DNA from: Bacteroidia bacterium
GTDB lineage: Bacteria > Bacteroidota > Bacteroidia > B-17B0 > Aurantibacillaceae
DNA: 64,000 nt
Assembly: GCA_016787705.1 (NCBI GenBank)
Contig: JAEUTP010000014.1
Location: forward strand, 1-64,000
Direction: 5' to 3'
The translations under genes and the position numbers were made by a program. How positions within the stretch are numbered: position 1 is the stretch's first letter; every line of letters begins with the position of its first letter. The notes beneath the pieces were generated by a model. That model was not told where the DNA came from. It worked only from the letters and a program-made list of their open reading frames with translations, and ran no database searches. This document shows, piece after piece, positions 14,671 to 23,672 of this stretch.

Positions 14671-17628
14671 CTAAATAAAAATGTTACTTAAAAAAATAGT
14701 TATACTTGTTCCTTTTTGCGTAGTTGAATTTACAGAAATCTGTCCATTCATCCTACCGGCCCTGTTCTTCATATTCTTAATGCCGTTGCCTTTTTGTATC
14801 ACCTGCGAGTCAAATCCCTGACCGTTATCTTTTATTTTTATTTCAAGATCACGATTGTTGCTCATCTCCAGCGATATTTCCACTTTGGTGGCTTTAGAGT
14901 GTTTTAAAATATTGCTGTAAGCTTCTTTAAACACCATAATAAGATTGCGGCTGTAATCCAGTTTTAATTTTAATGGGTTGCCGGCTTTAATATTGTGTGT
15001 GCACTCAAAATCAATTACAGTGTCATGAAAGATCTCTTCGCCAATTTCTTTAACATGCTCTGCTATTTGATAAATACCATCGTTTTGTGAATTAAGCGAC
15101 CATATAATATCTTTTGAACCATTATAAAGCGCGGCAGTATTTTCTTTTATCTGCCCAACAAGTTTAGTTACTTCACTTTCTTTAGGCTCTATTTTTGATT
15201 TTAAAATATCTGTAAGCACCGAAATGCGAGTTAGCCTGTTTCCCATCTCATCATGAAAATCTTCGGCTGTACGGTGTCTTAATTTCATAAATTCTTCTTC
15301 GCGTATTTTTTCAAGTATCTCTTTACGTTTTTGTTTTTGCCGTGTTGAGATATAAGTAATCAAAGCACCGGTAGAAATTAAAAGCAATACTACTAATAAT
15401 TGAAAATAGCCTGTTTGATAAAAAGCTTTTTCAATTTCGAAAGGATATTCAATTGTGTTGGATGAAACCGCACCGCTTTTAGTAATGGCCTGCAATTTTA
15501 AAACATATTTGCCCGGCGGAATGGCAGAATAAATAATATAAGGATTGTTGGTAATTGTAAAATCTTTGTCAATTCCTTCCAGTTTACATTTAAACAACAC
15601 ATCTTCGGGATTTGTAAAATAGATAGCGCCAAACTCAAAAGTTAAGTGATTTTGACTTGAGTGTAATTTTAAACCGTTTGGTACCCTGAACCAGGTAGAT
15701 AGGCTTTGATACAAGCTGCTATCCGTTATATCCGACGAAAATAATTTTACTGATTTTAATAATACAACCGGTTGATTTTTTTCGGTAAGATCGGCATCTG
15801 GATTAAAGTGGAACAAACCTTTTGTTGTACCAAACCACAAACTGCTGTCTGCTGCTTTTAATAAACAATTATGACTGCATTCCATGCCCAGCAAGCCATC
15901 TGAGCGGCCATAGTTTTTAATGGCCTGTACTTCGTCTTTATCATTTAGCTGTAAATTGCTAATACCAAAACCTGTACCAATCCAGGCTTTTTGTTTTTCG
16001 TAAACATAAATGCTGTAAATAAAGTTACTGGGTAAACCATTGTCTGTATTGTAATTAATGATCTTACCTGTTTTTAAATTCCAGTTAATAACTCCCTTAT
16101 CTGTAGTGCCTATCCATAAATTATCATTTTTTTTAGCGAGGCACAGAACAGATGAATTCTCAAATTCTTTTTTCTTAAGTGAATGTTGTTTGTATTCTTT
16201 ATCCAAAACAAAAATACCTTTTGATGTTCCTATTAGCAAGCTATCGGATGTAAACTGTTTTATGGCACTTACCGAAATATTATCTGTTTTTAATTTAGTA
16301 ACAGCCCCCGTTTTATCAATAATAAAAATTCCCTGGCCGGTGCCTAATAACATATTGCTCTGGGCATCTTTTAAAAAGCTGTTGGCTCCACGTACCTGCA
16401 AACCTGTATTCTTATCAATGATCTTTTGAAGCCCGTTTTTTTCGTTATAGATCCATGAGCCTTTTCCAATTGTACCTATCCAGATATTATTTTCATCATC
16501 AGCATAAAGACAGCTTATTTTACTATCAGTAAGTACAGGCCCTTTATTGTTTACCGGATCAATGCCTTTATTTTCATTTATCTTATACAAACCGCCGCCA
16601 TAGCCTGCGGCATAAATATTTCCATCCGTAGTTTGTACAACACCCATTACAATGGTGTTTGAAATGCCACTTGACTTATCGTAATAGGTAAATGTATTTT
16701 CCCTGAATTTATAAATACCGTCAGCATCGGTTGCAAACCATAAGTTGTTCTCCACATCTTTAAAAATGTATAACACAGAGTTGTCTGTAAAACCGCTTTT
16801 GCTGTCAAAATGAATGATGTTACGGCTTTCAATTTTATAAGAACCATTATCAGATCCAAGCCAAATATTTTTTTTTACGTCTTCTTCAATACATAAAATG
16901 TTTATTCCGTTAAGATTAGAGTTCTTTCCTTCGTATGATCGGATCTTATTATTTTTAACTTCAAATAAACCACTATTGCTTGCCAACAAGGTATCGTTAT
17001 TTGAACTAATAAAAATTTTACGTATCAATACAGTTTTTCCAAGATCACCATGACTTACAATTTCTGTCCATTTATTATTTTGAAAAATATAGATACCTTT
17101 TTCAGCAACGTAAGCTAATAACCGATCGTTATTAGTTTTGTAAATAGTGTTTATAGTTTCTGTTGGTGCAGAGGTTACTTTTACATACTGGCTCTTTAAG
17201 TTATTGAGCCTAAAAAGTAAATTGTTATTGAGTGCGTAAATGCTTTCATCATTTACCTGTATCATAGCTGTTACATTGTTTACAGTAGAGTTGCTAAGTT
17301 TAATTGTTTTAAATGTTTTTCCGTTAAATACAGATATGCCATAATTGGTGCCTGCCCATATATTACCGGCTTTGTCGCATAACAAAGAATTTACATCATT
17401 TGATATTAAACCTTCCTGGGCAGCATATCCTGTAAATTTTCTTCCATCAAATTTACTAATACCACCTTCGGTAGCTATCCACAATTGCCGGTATCTATCC
17501 TGGCAAATATATCCGCATTGCGATTGTATCAGCCCGTCTTCAACAGTCCAGTTTACGAAATTGTATTTTTGGCAAATACCTGTAAAATAAATTAAGAATA
17601 AAAAGTATGTAAATGCCTGCCTTAACAT
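14671..17628 (-). CDS. Beta-propeller sensor histidine kinase (Reg_prop/Y_Y_Y, HisKA_3-like)
   Basis: A 985-residue protein with a signal/anchor (1-20) and many repeats of the two-component-regulator propeller (motifs like NIWAGTNYGISVFNG, NLWFATDADGIYKF) over about 25-625. A Y_Y_Y-type domain follows (about 650-730), then one membrane helix (about 738-759). The cytoplasmic kinase has the dimerisation helix with His 792 (EDFHDEMGNRL) and a HATPase_c domain (DNGQGFD, GNGIKNMKNRAGRMNG, GTSITI). The propeller is periplasmic and likely binds a ligand, often glycans in this phylum. Its regulator is the LuxR-type gene downstream. Confidence 0.92.
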   Translation of the reverse strand: MLRQAFTYFLFLIYFTGICQKYNFVNWTVEDGLIQSQCGYICQDRYRQLWIATEGGISKFDGRKFTGYAAQEGLISNDVNSLLCDKAGNIWAGTNYGISVFNGKTFKTIKLSNSTVNNVTAMIQVNDESIYALNNNLLFRLNNLKSQYVKVTSAPTETINTIYKTNNDRLLAYVAEKGIYIFQNNKWTEIVSHGDLGKTVLIRKIFISSNNDTLLASNSGLFEVKNNKIRSYEGKNSNLNGINILCIEEDVKKNIWLGSDNGSYKIESRNIIHFDSKSGFTDNSVLYIFKDVENNLWFATDADGIYKFRENTFTYYDKSSGISNTIVMGVVQTTDGNIYAAGYGGGLYKINENKGIDPVNNKGPVLTDSKISCLYADDENNIWIGTIGKGSWIYNEKNGLQKIIDKNTGLQVRGANSFLKDAQSNMLLGTGQGIFIIDKTGAVTKLKTDNISVSAIKQFTSDSLLIGTSKGIFVLDKEYKQHSLKKKEFENSSVLCLAKKNDNLWIGTTDKGVINWNLKTGKIINYNTDNGLPSNFIYSIYVYEKQKAWIGTGFGISNLQLNDKDEVQAIKNYGRSDGLLGMECSHNCLLKAADSSLWFGTTKGLFHFNPDADLTEKNQPVVLLKSVKLFSSDITDSSLYQSLSTWFRVPNGLKLHSSQNHLTFEFGAIYFTNPEDVLFKCKLEGIDKDFTITNNPYIIYSAIPPGKYVLKLQAITKSGAVSSNTIEYPFEIEKAFYQTGYFQLLVVLLLISTGALITYISTRQKQKRKEILEKIREEEFMKLRHRTAEDFHDEMGNRLTRISVLTDILKSKIEPKESEVTKLVGQIKENTAALYNGSKDIIWSLNSQNDGIYQIAEHVKEIGEEIFHDTVIDFECTHNIKAGNPLKLKLDYSRNLIMVFKEAYSNILKHSKATKVEISLEMSNNRDLEIKIKDNGQGFDSQVIQKGNGIKNMKNRAGRMNGQISVNSTTQKGTSITIFLSNIFI

Positions 17629-17654
17629 GAATTTTTGTGATTGTAAAGCCTAAT

Positions 17655-20216
17655 TTAAGAAGTAGAAATGGATTTATAAACTTCTGTAAGCTTATTTTTT
17701 ACGGCTTCAACTTCTTTTATTGCTTCCGGCGATGATTTGGCCGCAACAAGCGCTTCATGTTTCTTTTCTAACGTGGTTAAAATACCTTCTTTAAATGCCT
17801 TTTTAGAGAACAGTCCAACATACTTAGTGTTTACTTTAGAGAAAGTAACAAGGTCGTTAGCTGCTTTTTCAAAAGACTCCATTTTATTACAACGTTTTAT
17901 AAAGTTGCAGTACACATCTATAAACTCCAATATTGAATAACTTGTAAAGTTAGAAGAAGCGTTGCTGTAAAACGCTAAATTCTCATCAGAACCTTTATCT
18001 GCATAAACATAGGCAATGCTTAACAATACATCTTTATTTTTTTCGCTTTCATATGCTTTTATTTTTTGAAATGCAGCCGTTGAATTTGTTTTTGCTATTG
18101 ATCTTATGGCACCCGATAAAATGGCGTATGATTGTTCATTCAAAGCGCTTTCATATAAGGCAGTAAGTTCGTTGCTTGTATAGTTATCACCCAAAAAACG
18201 AATGGCCGTGGCCCTTACATTTGTGTTCTTATCTGCTAGAGCAATTTTTGTAACAATTGGTCTTAATTCACTTTCTTTTTCTTTAGCCATACTTTCTAAA
18301 GAAAACAATGCAAAACTTCTTAGCTCAAACCACTTATCTTTTTCGGCGGCTTTTAAAAATAAACTCAGCACACCCGGCTCGTTCATTTTGTTTTTTAAAT
18401 TGGTTAGAGCTTCCAGCCTATCGCCATAAAGTGGTGCGTGCTCATATTGAAAAATATATTCTTTTGTTGAAAGGTTAACTATTTTATCACCTAGTAATTG
18501 TCTTTCTGCATCAAAATTTACAAGTTCAGGTTCGGATGGAATACTGAATTTAAAATCCTGTTCGTTTTCAGTAATGATAATTCTTTTTCTTTCTTTAGTG
18601 CCGTTAGAATAAATATCTATATCAACAGGTAAAGTGTATAATGGTGTTTGTTTAAGATCCTGTTGTTGTTTTACATTTAATTTTAATGTTTTTGTTACAG
18701 CATCATAAGTATTTGTAATTGTAAGTTTAGGATGGCCTTTAGCCATGAACCATTGGTTAAAGAACCAGTTAAGATCTTCGCCGGTAACTTCTTCAAAGGC
18801 CAGGCGCAAATCATGGATCTCGGCATTTTTAAATTTGTTTTTTTCTAAATATAATTTTAATGAGGCAAAAAAGGCTTTATCGCCGGTATATTTTCTAAGC
18901 ATGTGTAATATCTGTCCTCCTTTGTTGTAGCTATAGGCGTCAAACATATCTTCGCGATTGTCGTAATCAAAGCGTATCATATCTACCTGCTTATCGGCAC
19001 TTGCAAAATATCCCATTTTTGATTTATAGCTATGCGCATCCGCAGCATCTCTGCCGTTTTTGTATTCCTGCCATAAATATTCACCATAGGTTGCAAAGCT
19101 TTCATTTAATGGCAAATTACTCCAGCTTTCTGCCGTAACCAAATCACCAAACCATTGATGAAATAATTCATGGGCAATTACATCTTCACCTTTTTTACCA
19201 TCAATCATTTCTCGATCGGTTTGATATACCATAAAATCGCCGTGCAGCGTAGCCGTTGTATTTTCCATTGCGCCGCTCACAAAATCTTTTACCACAATCT
19301 GTGAGTACTTTTGCCATGGATAAGGTGTACCTAATGTTCGCGAATAAAAATCTATCATCTCTTTCGTGTTTCCAAAAATGTCTTTTGCATAAGGCTCATA
19401 TTCTTTTTCAACGTAATAACTCACTTCTTTTCCATTCCAGGGCGTGTCGCTAACTTTTTTAAAATCACCAACCGAAAGCATTACCAGGTAGGGTGAGTGG
19501 GGCATATCCATTTGCCAATGATCGGTGCGTGTACCATCAGCATTTTTTTTACTATCCGTTAAAATACCATTTGAAAGTGTAGTGTATTTATTATCAACCG
19601 TCATGTAAATTTCGTTGGTCATTTTTTCATTCGGGCTATCAATAGTCGGAAACCAGGCAGAGTTACCCATGGTTTCACCTTGGGTCCATATTTGTGGCAT
19701 TTTATTTTTGTCTTCACCTTTTGGATTAATAAAGAACATGCCTTTATCATCACTTATTGCTTCGCTACCACCATTTACTAGCTCATCCGGCTTTGCCGTA
19801 TAATTTATTTTTACAAGGTATTTTTCGTCAGCGCTAAAATCCCTTCCAAGGTCTATTTTAATTGTATCGTTCTCGTATTGGTAAGTAGATTTTAGTTTTA
19901 AGTGAATATTATTTTCAGCCGGTTTGGCAGATGAGCTTATTTTAGAAAGATCAAACACTTCAACAGAATGTATATCCATTCCACGTGCATTAAGATCTAT
20001 TTTATGACTTGTATTAAAATATGGTTTTGCCGTAATATAGGCAGTACCTATAACTTGAGACTTGTTCCAGTCAAACTTCACTTCAAGTTTGGTGTGGATA
20101 ATATCAGTTACACGCGTATTGGTTGCGCGGTAAGTTTTTTTAGGAGTATCGTGTGAGTAAGCAGTTGTAATAATGAGGCCAAAAATTAAAACGAATACCA
20201 ATTTACTTGTTTTCAT
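17655..20216 (-). CDS. M1-family aminopeptidase
   Basis: A secreted zinc aminopeptidase of about 853 residues. The signal peptide follows the ATG at 20216 (MKTSKLVFVLIFGLIITTAY). The frame is open to an ATG at 20252, but that adds 12 hydrophobic residues and I prefer the internal start. The substrate-binding GAMEN motif is followed by the zinc motif HELFHQWFGD near residue 349 and the third ligand in NESFATYGEY. The N-terminal beta-sandwich and C-terminal HEAT-like helices complete the fold. It removes N-terminal residues from peptides, probably feeding on products of secreted proteases. Confidence 0.93.
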   Translation of the reverse strand: MKTSKLVFVLIFGLIITTAYSHDTPKKTYRATNTRVTDIIHTKLEVKFDWNKSQVIGTAYITAKPYFNTSHKIDLNARGMDIHSVEVFDLSKISSSAKPAENNIHLKLKSTYQYENDTIKIDLGRDFSADEKYLVKINYTAKPDELVNGGSEAISDDKGMFFINPKGEDKNKMPQIWTQGETMGNSAWFPTIDSPNEKMTNEIYMTVDNKYTTLSNGILTDSKKNADGTRTDHWQMDMPHSPYLVMLSVGDFKKVSDTPWNGKEVSYYVEKEYEPYAKDIFGNTKEMIDFYSRTLGTPYPWQKYSQIVVKDFVSGAMENTTATLHGDFMVYQTDREMIDGKKGEDVIAHELFHQWFGDLVTAESWSNLPLNESFATYGEYLWQEYKNGRDAADAHSYKSKMGYFASADKQVDMIRFDYDNREDMFDAYSYNKGGQILHMLRKYTGDKAFFASLKLYLEKNKFKNAEIHDLRLAFEEVTGEDLNWFFNQWFMAKGHPKLTITNTYDAVTKTLKLNVKQQQDLKQTPLYTLPVDIDIYSNGTKERKRIIITENEQDFKFSIPSEPELVNFDAERQLLGDKIVNLSTKEYIFQYEHAPLYGDRLEALTNLKNKMNEPGVLSLFLKAAEKDKWFELRSFALFSLESMAKEKESELRPIVTKIALADKNTNVRATAIRFLGDNYTSNELTALYESALNEQSYAILSGAIRSIAKTNSTAAFQKIKAYESEKNKDVLLSIAYVYADKGSDENLAFYSNASSNFTSYSILEFIDVYCNFIKRCNKMESFEKAANDLVTFSKVNTKYVGLFSKKAFKEGILTTLEKKHEALVAAKSSPEAIKEVEAVKNKLTEVYKSISTS

Positions 20217-20234
20217 AATGGTGAGATTTAAGAT

Positions 20235-20242
20235 CAAAATTA
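20235..20242 (-). promoter_or_regulatory. -7 element for the M1 aminopeptidase
   Basis: TAATTTTG on the minus strand fits TAnnTTTG and lies 19 bases before the preferred start at 20216, which also supports that start over 20252. No clear -33 TTG is seen. Confidence 0.4.
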
Positions 20243-20286
20243 TTAAATACATCCTGACGTTTTATCACGCATTTAGGGGGATTTTA

Positions 20287-20330
20287 AAGAAAAAAACCGT
20301 GACCCTCTTGCAGCCAGGACCACGGTTAAT
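20287..20330 (-). terminator. Terminator of the miaE operon
   Basis: On the minus strand AACCGTG pairs with CACGGTT around an internally paired GTCCTGG region, followed by TTTTTTTCTTT. It ends the operon running from 22727 to 20423. Confidence 0.75.
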
Positions 20331-20422
20331 GTGTACATGAAAAAATAATTTACGATTATGGTGTCTTTTCAGATGTAAATTTAAACATTAAATACTTTGT
20401 TTGTATACCCAATTAGGCAAAA

Positions 20423-21169
20423 TCACTTTTCAATACCGCACAACATAAAACCTAATAAAGGTTGGCATTTATTGGTGCAGGAAGAGTAAAAATTACCTTC
20501 AACTTTATCGCCGGATGGAGAAGGTTTGCCCCAATAGAATTCGGCAATGCTTATTGGGGTTAGATTATTTAAAGCCGCGTAATTTAATAGTTTGGGAGCA
20601 CAACAATCGCCGGTGCCGTTAGGAATTCCTTTTTTTAAATTGAAAGCATTTTTTAAGGTACGTTTATCCTTTTTGAAATTAAAAACCTCATAAAGATCAA
20701 AAAGTTCATTCAGGGTTTTTTGAGAAACGATCTTTCTTTGTTCTGTTTTTAATTTCCATCCGTCAGAGTTTTTTTCTAATGTTTTAATCCGGTCCGTTAA
20801 AGGATGGATCTCTGAATTGCCTTTTTCTACAATTTGCATAAAGTCTTTTTCGCTTGCCAAATGCGGTACCCAGCCTTCCACATTCCAAATGCCATTGTAA
20901 GTTGAAGAGAAGGCTTTTAAAACAACTTCTTTGCCTGAGGCATCTTTGCAAATTAAAACTCCAAACATTTTGCCGCCAACATTGCCGTACAAATGATGGG
21001 TTGATAAGCGTGGGTCTGTTTGTTCATTAAGGTAATCGATGTGCTCATACGCGGCAAATTTTTGCATTAATAAGCCACAAACCTCAATTGCTTTTTCAGA
21101 AGGAAGCGAATGCTCTTTTTTACAGTTATTACAATAGCCGGAGTAGGAAAGGCCGTTACTCATTTTCAA
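20423..21169 (-). CDS. Stand-alone domain of the type found attached to RluA-like pseudouridine synthases
   Basis: A 248-residue soluble protein. It begins with a possible zinc knuckle (GYCNNCKKEHSLP). Then comes GNVGGKMFGVLICKDASGKEVVLKAFSS, and near the C-terminus NGTGDCCAPKLLNYAALNNL, AEFYWGKPSP, and CTNKCQPLLGFML. From memory these blocks match the extra domain of long RluA-family proteins in Bacteroides and Vibrio. The catalytic pseudouridine synthase core is absent, so this copy is not a synthase. Its role is unknown; conserved Cys residues suggest metal binding. It overlaps the glycosyltransferase gene by 14 bp. Confidence 0.7.
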   Translation of the reverse strand: MKMSNGLSYSGYCNNCKKEHSLPSEKAIEVCGLLMQKFAAYEHIDYLNEQTDPRLSTHHLYGNVGGKMFGVLICKDASGKEVVLKAFSSTYNGIWNVEGWVPHLASEKDFMQIVEKGNSEIHPLTDRIKTLEKNSDGWKLKTEQRKIVSQKTLNELFDLYEVFNFKKDKRTLKNAFNLKKGIPNGTGDCCAPKLLNYAALNNLTPISIAEFYWGKPSPSGDKVEGNFYSSCTNKCQPLLGFMLCGIEK

Positions 21170-22142
21170 CAGCCGAAAGATTCATTAAATGCCCGCAATT
21201 AAAGTGGCCAAGCGGACAAGCCTTGTAGCCATGTAAACCGCAGGGGCGACATTTTAATCCCTCTACACCTAATATGGTTGAATGATCAGAAAGCGGGCCA
21301 AAACCAAATGCAGGAACAGTAGATGTAAAAAATGCAGTAGCAGGAGCATTTGTAGCTGAAGCTAAATGTAAAGGCGCACTGTCGTTTACGTAATTCATTT
21401 TTGATTTTTGCATTAATGCGCAGGATTGTAAAAGTGTTAATTGCCCTGCGAGAACTGTTATATTTTTATGTGTAGATGCTGTTCTTATTTCCTCGCACAA
21501 AACTTTATCAGTTGGCGCTCCTAAAAAATAAATAGTTGTATCGTTTGAAATTTTATTACAAAGTTCTATCCATTTTTGTTTTGGTAATTGTTTAGTGAAC
21601 CAAACAGATGCCGGTGCCATGCACACATAAGTTGTATTTTGAAATGGCTTTACTGTTTCAAGATCTGTGGATGAAGGATATAATTTTGGTTTAAAAACTA
21701 TCGTATCCGTAAAATCTTCAATTAACTGGTTGTAACGTTCAGTCTCGTGCATACCATTGCCAATAATATGTTTTGTGTTAAAATTAAACATAAATGAAAA
21801 TGGGTTTTCTTTAAAACCTGCGGTATGCCTGGCTCCCGAAAAGGCCGTTAAAAAACCTGAGCTGGCATAACGGTGGCAGTTAATAACACAATCGTATTTG
21901 TTTTTTCTTATTTTTGATAAAATACCAAACAAATTTTTGAATTTATTTTCTTTTTTATTCCAAACCAAAAGTTGCTTTAAAAAAGGATGGTTCTCATAAA
22001 TACTTTCATTTCCTTTTCTTACCAAAATGCTGATATTTGCTTTTGGAAAACAGGAATGCAGCTTTTCTAAAAGACTTGAGGCTAATATAGCATCGCCAAT
22101 AAAAGCGGTTTGTATAACCAATATATTTTTAAACTCTGCCAA
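21156..22142 (-). CDS. Glycosyltransferase family 9 (ADP-heptose:LPS heptosyltransferase-like)
   Basis: A 328-residue GT-B enzyme. The N-terminus ILVIQTAFIGDAILASSLLEKL is the family-9 signature. The C-terminal donor domain has the NDSAPLHLASATNAPATAFF motif typical of heptosyltransferases (usually D-[ST]-G-x-x-H, here NDSAPLH). A Cys-rich end (CRPCGLHGYKACPLGHFNC) is common to the group. It likely adds a sugar, classically heptose, to the lipopolysaccharide core at the inner membrane. It starts one base after the miaE stop and overlaps the next gene. Confidence 0.88.
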   Translation of the reverse strand: MAEFKNILVIQTAFIGDAILASSLLEKLHSCFPKANISILVRKGNESIYENHPFLKQLLVWNKKENKFKNLFGILSKIRKNKYDCVINCHRYASSGFLTAFSGARHTAGFKENPFSFMFNFNTKHIIGNGMHETERYNQLIEDFTDTIVFKPKLYPSSTDLETVKPFQNTTYVCMAPASVWFTKQLPKQKWIELCNKISNDTTIYFLGAPTDKVLCEEIRTASTHKNITVLAGQLTLLQSCALMQKSKMNYVNDSAPLHLASATNAPATAFFTSTVPAFGFGPLSDHSTILGVEGLKCRPCGLHGYKACPLGHFNCGHLMNLSAVENE

Positions 22143-22727
22143 TTAACCGTGAATTGTTTCCTGTTTGCCGTAACTTTGTAAGATTTTTGCCTCGTGCTCA
22201 AGCCATTGCTGCCAACGTGCATTCACATCTTCGGTAGCATTGCCATATTTTCTTGCAAAATTTAAGAACATGGTATAATGCCCGGCTTCACTGATCATTA
22301 ATTCGCGATAGAATTGGCGCAGATCGGCATCGTTTATGTTTTCAGATAATATCTTAAAACGCTCACAACTGCGGGCTTCTACCATAGCTGAAAACAGAAG
22401 ACGATCAATTAAAGCAATTTCCTTTACATGGCCTTTACGCATAAATTTATAAAGTTCTAGCACATATTCATCTTTACGTTCGTAGCCTAATTTAAAGCCA
22501 CGGTCTTTTATTTTTTGATGCACCATTTCAAAATGGGTTAATTCTTCTTTGGCAAGGCTCACCATCTCGTCAACAATTTCGGGATGATAGGCATAGCTGA
22601 TCATAATAGAAATAGCATTAGTAGCTGCTTTTTGTTCACAGTAAGCATGATCTGTAAGGATCTCTTCAATATTCTTTTCAACTATGTTAACCCAACGTGG
22701 GTCTGTTTCGAGTTTTAAACCTAACAT
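22143..22727 (-). CDS. miaE: tRNA-(ms2io6A)-hydroxylase, MiaE-like
   Basis: A 194-residue ferritin-like di-iron enzyme. Metal ligands are visible in EELTHFEMVH, EARSCERF and SEAGHYTMFL, matching the MiaE helices. It hydroxylates the isopentenyl group of the modified adenosine at tRNA position 37. It is the first gene of a three-gene minus-strand operon. The family is found in Bacteroidota, though the exact modified nucleoside here is inferred. Confidence 0.88.
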   Translation of the reverse strand: MLGLKLETDPRWVNIVEKNIEEILTDHAYCEQKAATNAISIMISYAYHPEIVDEMVSLAKEELTHFEMVHQKIKDRGFKLGYERKDEYVLELYKFMRKGHVKEIALIDRLLFSAMVEARSCERFKILSENINDADLRQFYRELMISEAGHYTMFLNFARKYGNATEDVNARWQQWLEHEAKILQSYGKQETIHG

Positions 22728-22785
22728 GTTATTAAAAATTTCGTTGTGAAAGGTACGGATAAAAAATTTTATTTAATATTACAAC

Positions 22786-23496
22786 ATGAGTAAGCCGGGA
22801 AAATTATATTTATTGCCTGTTCCTATTAACGAGGAAAGCGAAAATAATTTTATACCTGAACATAATTTTTTAATAGTAAGAAGCCTTACTAATTTTATAG
22901 CTGAAGATGCCAAAACAGCACGTCGGTTTTTAAAATGGTTTGGTTATCCAAAAATAGAACTGGCGGAAATTTTTTTATTGAATGAGCATACCAAGGGCAA
23001 TACTTTTGCTGAATTGCTGCAGCCTTTGCTTGAAGGAAAAGACGTAGGCCTTATGAGTGATGCGGGTTGCCCAGCTATTGCCGATCCGGGAGCCGAAGTG
23101 GTAAAACTGGCCCATAAAAAAAATATTGAAGTAGTTGCGTTAACCGGCCCCAGCTCAATTGTATTAAGTATTATGGCCAGTGGATTTAATGGGCAAAACT
23201 TTGCTTTTGTTGGTTATTTGCCAATTGAAAAACCCTTACGCTTAAAACGGATAAAAGAACTTGAAATACTTGCTATTAAGCATAAACAAGCACAATTTTT
23301 TATTGAAACCCCCTACCGTAATGATCAATTACTGGACGCTTTATTAAACTACTTGTCGCCCGAAACACTTGTATTTATTGGGATGGATCTTACAGGCCCA
23401 AAACAATTTATGCAGGCTAAAACCGTTTTTGAATGGAAAACTTCTGCAAGGCCGGAAATAAATAAAGTGCCGGTTGTTTTTGGGATATACAAGTAA
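22786..23496 (+). CDS. SAM-dependent methyltransferase, RsmI-like (tetrapyrrole methylase fold)
   Basis: A 236-residue protein with RsmI-family motifs: GLMSDAGCPAIADPGAEVV, ALTGPSSIVLSIMASGFNGQNFAFVGYLP and FIETPYRNDQLLDALL. RsmI 2'-O-methylates C1402 of 16S rRNA. This shorter Bacteroidota version may be a paralogue with a related target because its N-terminus (LLPVPINEES) lacks the usual VATPIGNL. It is divergent from miaE across 58 bases. Confidence 0.85.
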   Translation: MSKPGKLYLLPVPINEESENNFIPEHNFLIVRSLTNFIAEDAKTARRFLKWFGYPKIELAEIFLLNEHTKGNTFAELLQPLLEGKDVGLMSDAGCPAIADPGAEVVKLAHKKNIEVVALTGPSSIVLSIMASGFNGQNFAFVGYLPIEKPLRLKRIKELEILAIKHKQAQFFIETPYRNDQLLDALLNYLSPETLVFIGMDLTGPKQFMQAKTVFEWKTSARPEINKVPVVFGIYK

Positions 23497-23498
23497 AG

Positions 23499-23594
23499 CT
23501 TAACCACTATGCACATAAAAGGTTTTTCACAAAAAGCACTAAGGATATTTTAATTTGCGAAATTGGTGTCTACTTGGTGATCTTTGTGGTTAAG
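23499..23594. repeat. MITE-like imperfect palindromic element, 96 bp
   Basis: Terminal 9-bp perfect inverted repeats CTTAACCAC and GTGGTTAAG enclose inner partly inverted blocks CACTAAGG and CTTGGTG. The wording (CACAAAAAGCACTAAGG, CTTTGTGGTTAAG) resembles widespread AACCACAAAGACACTAAG-type intergenic repeats of bacterial genomes. It occupies most of the 176-bp gap after the methylase gene. No coding potential is seen. Confidence 0.5.
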
Positions 23595-23672
23595 GCGCTA
23601 TTAAAACCCTACTGTTAAAAACACAGCTTAGTTTACCTCAATTCAATTAGGTTTAATGTTTCCTTTGTATAG

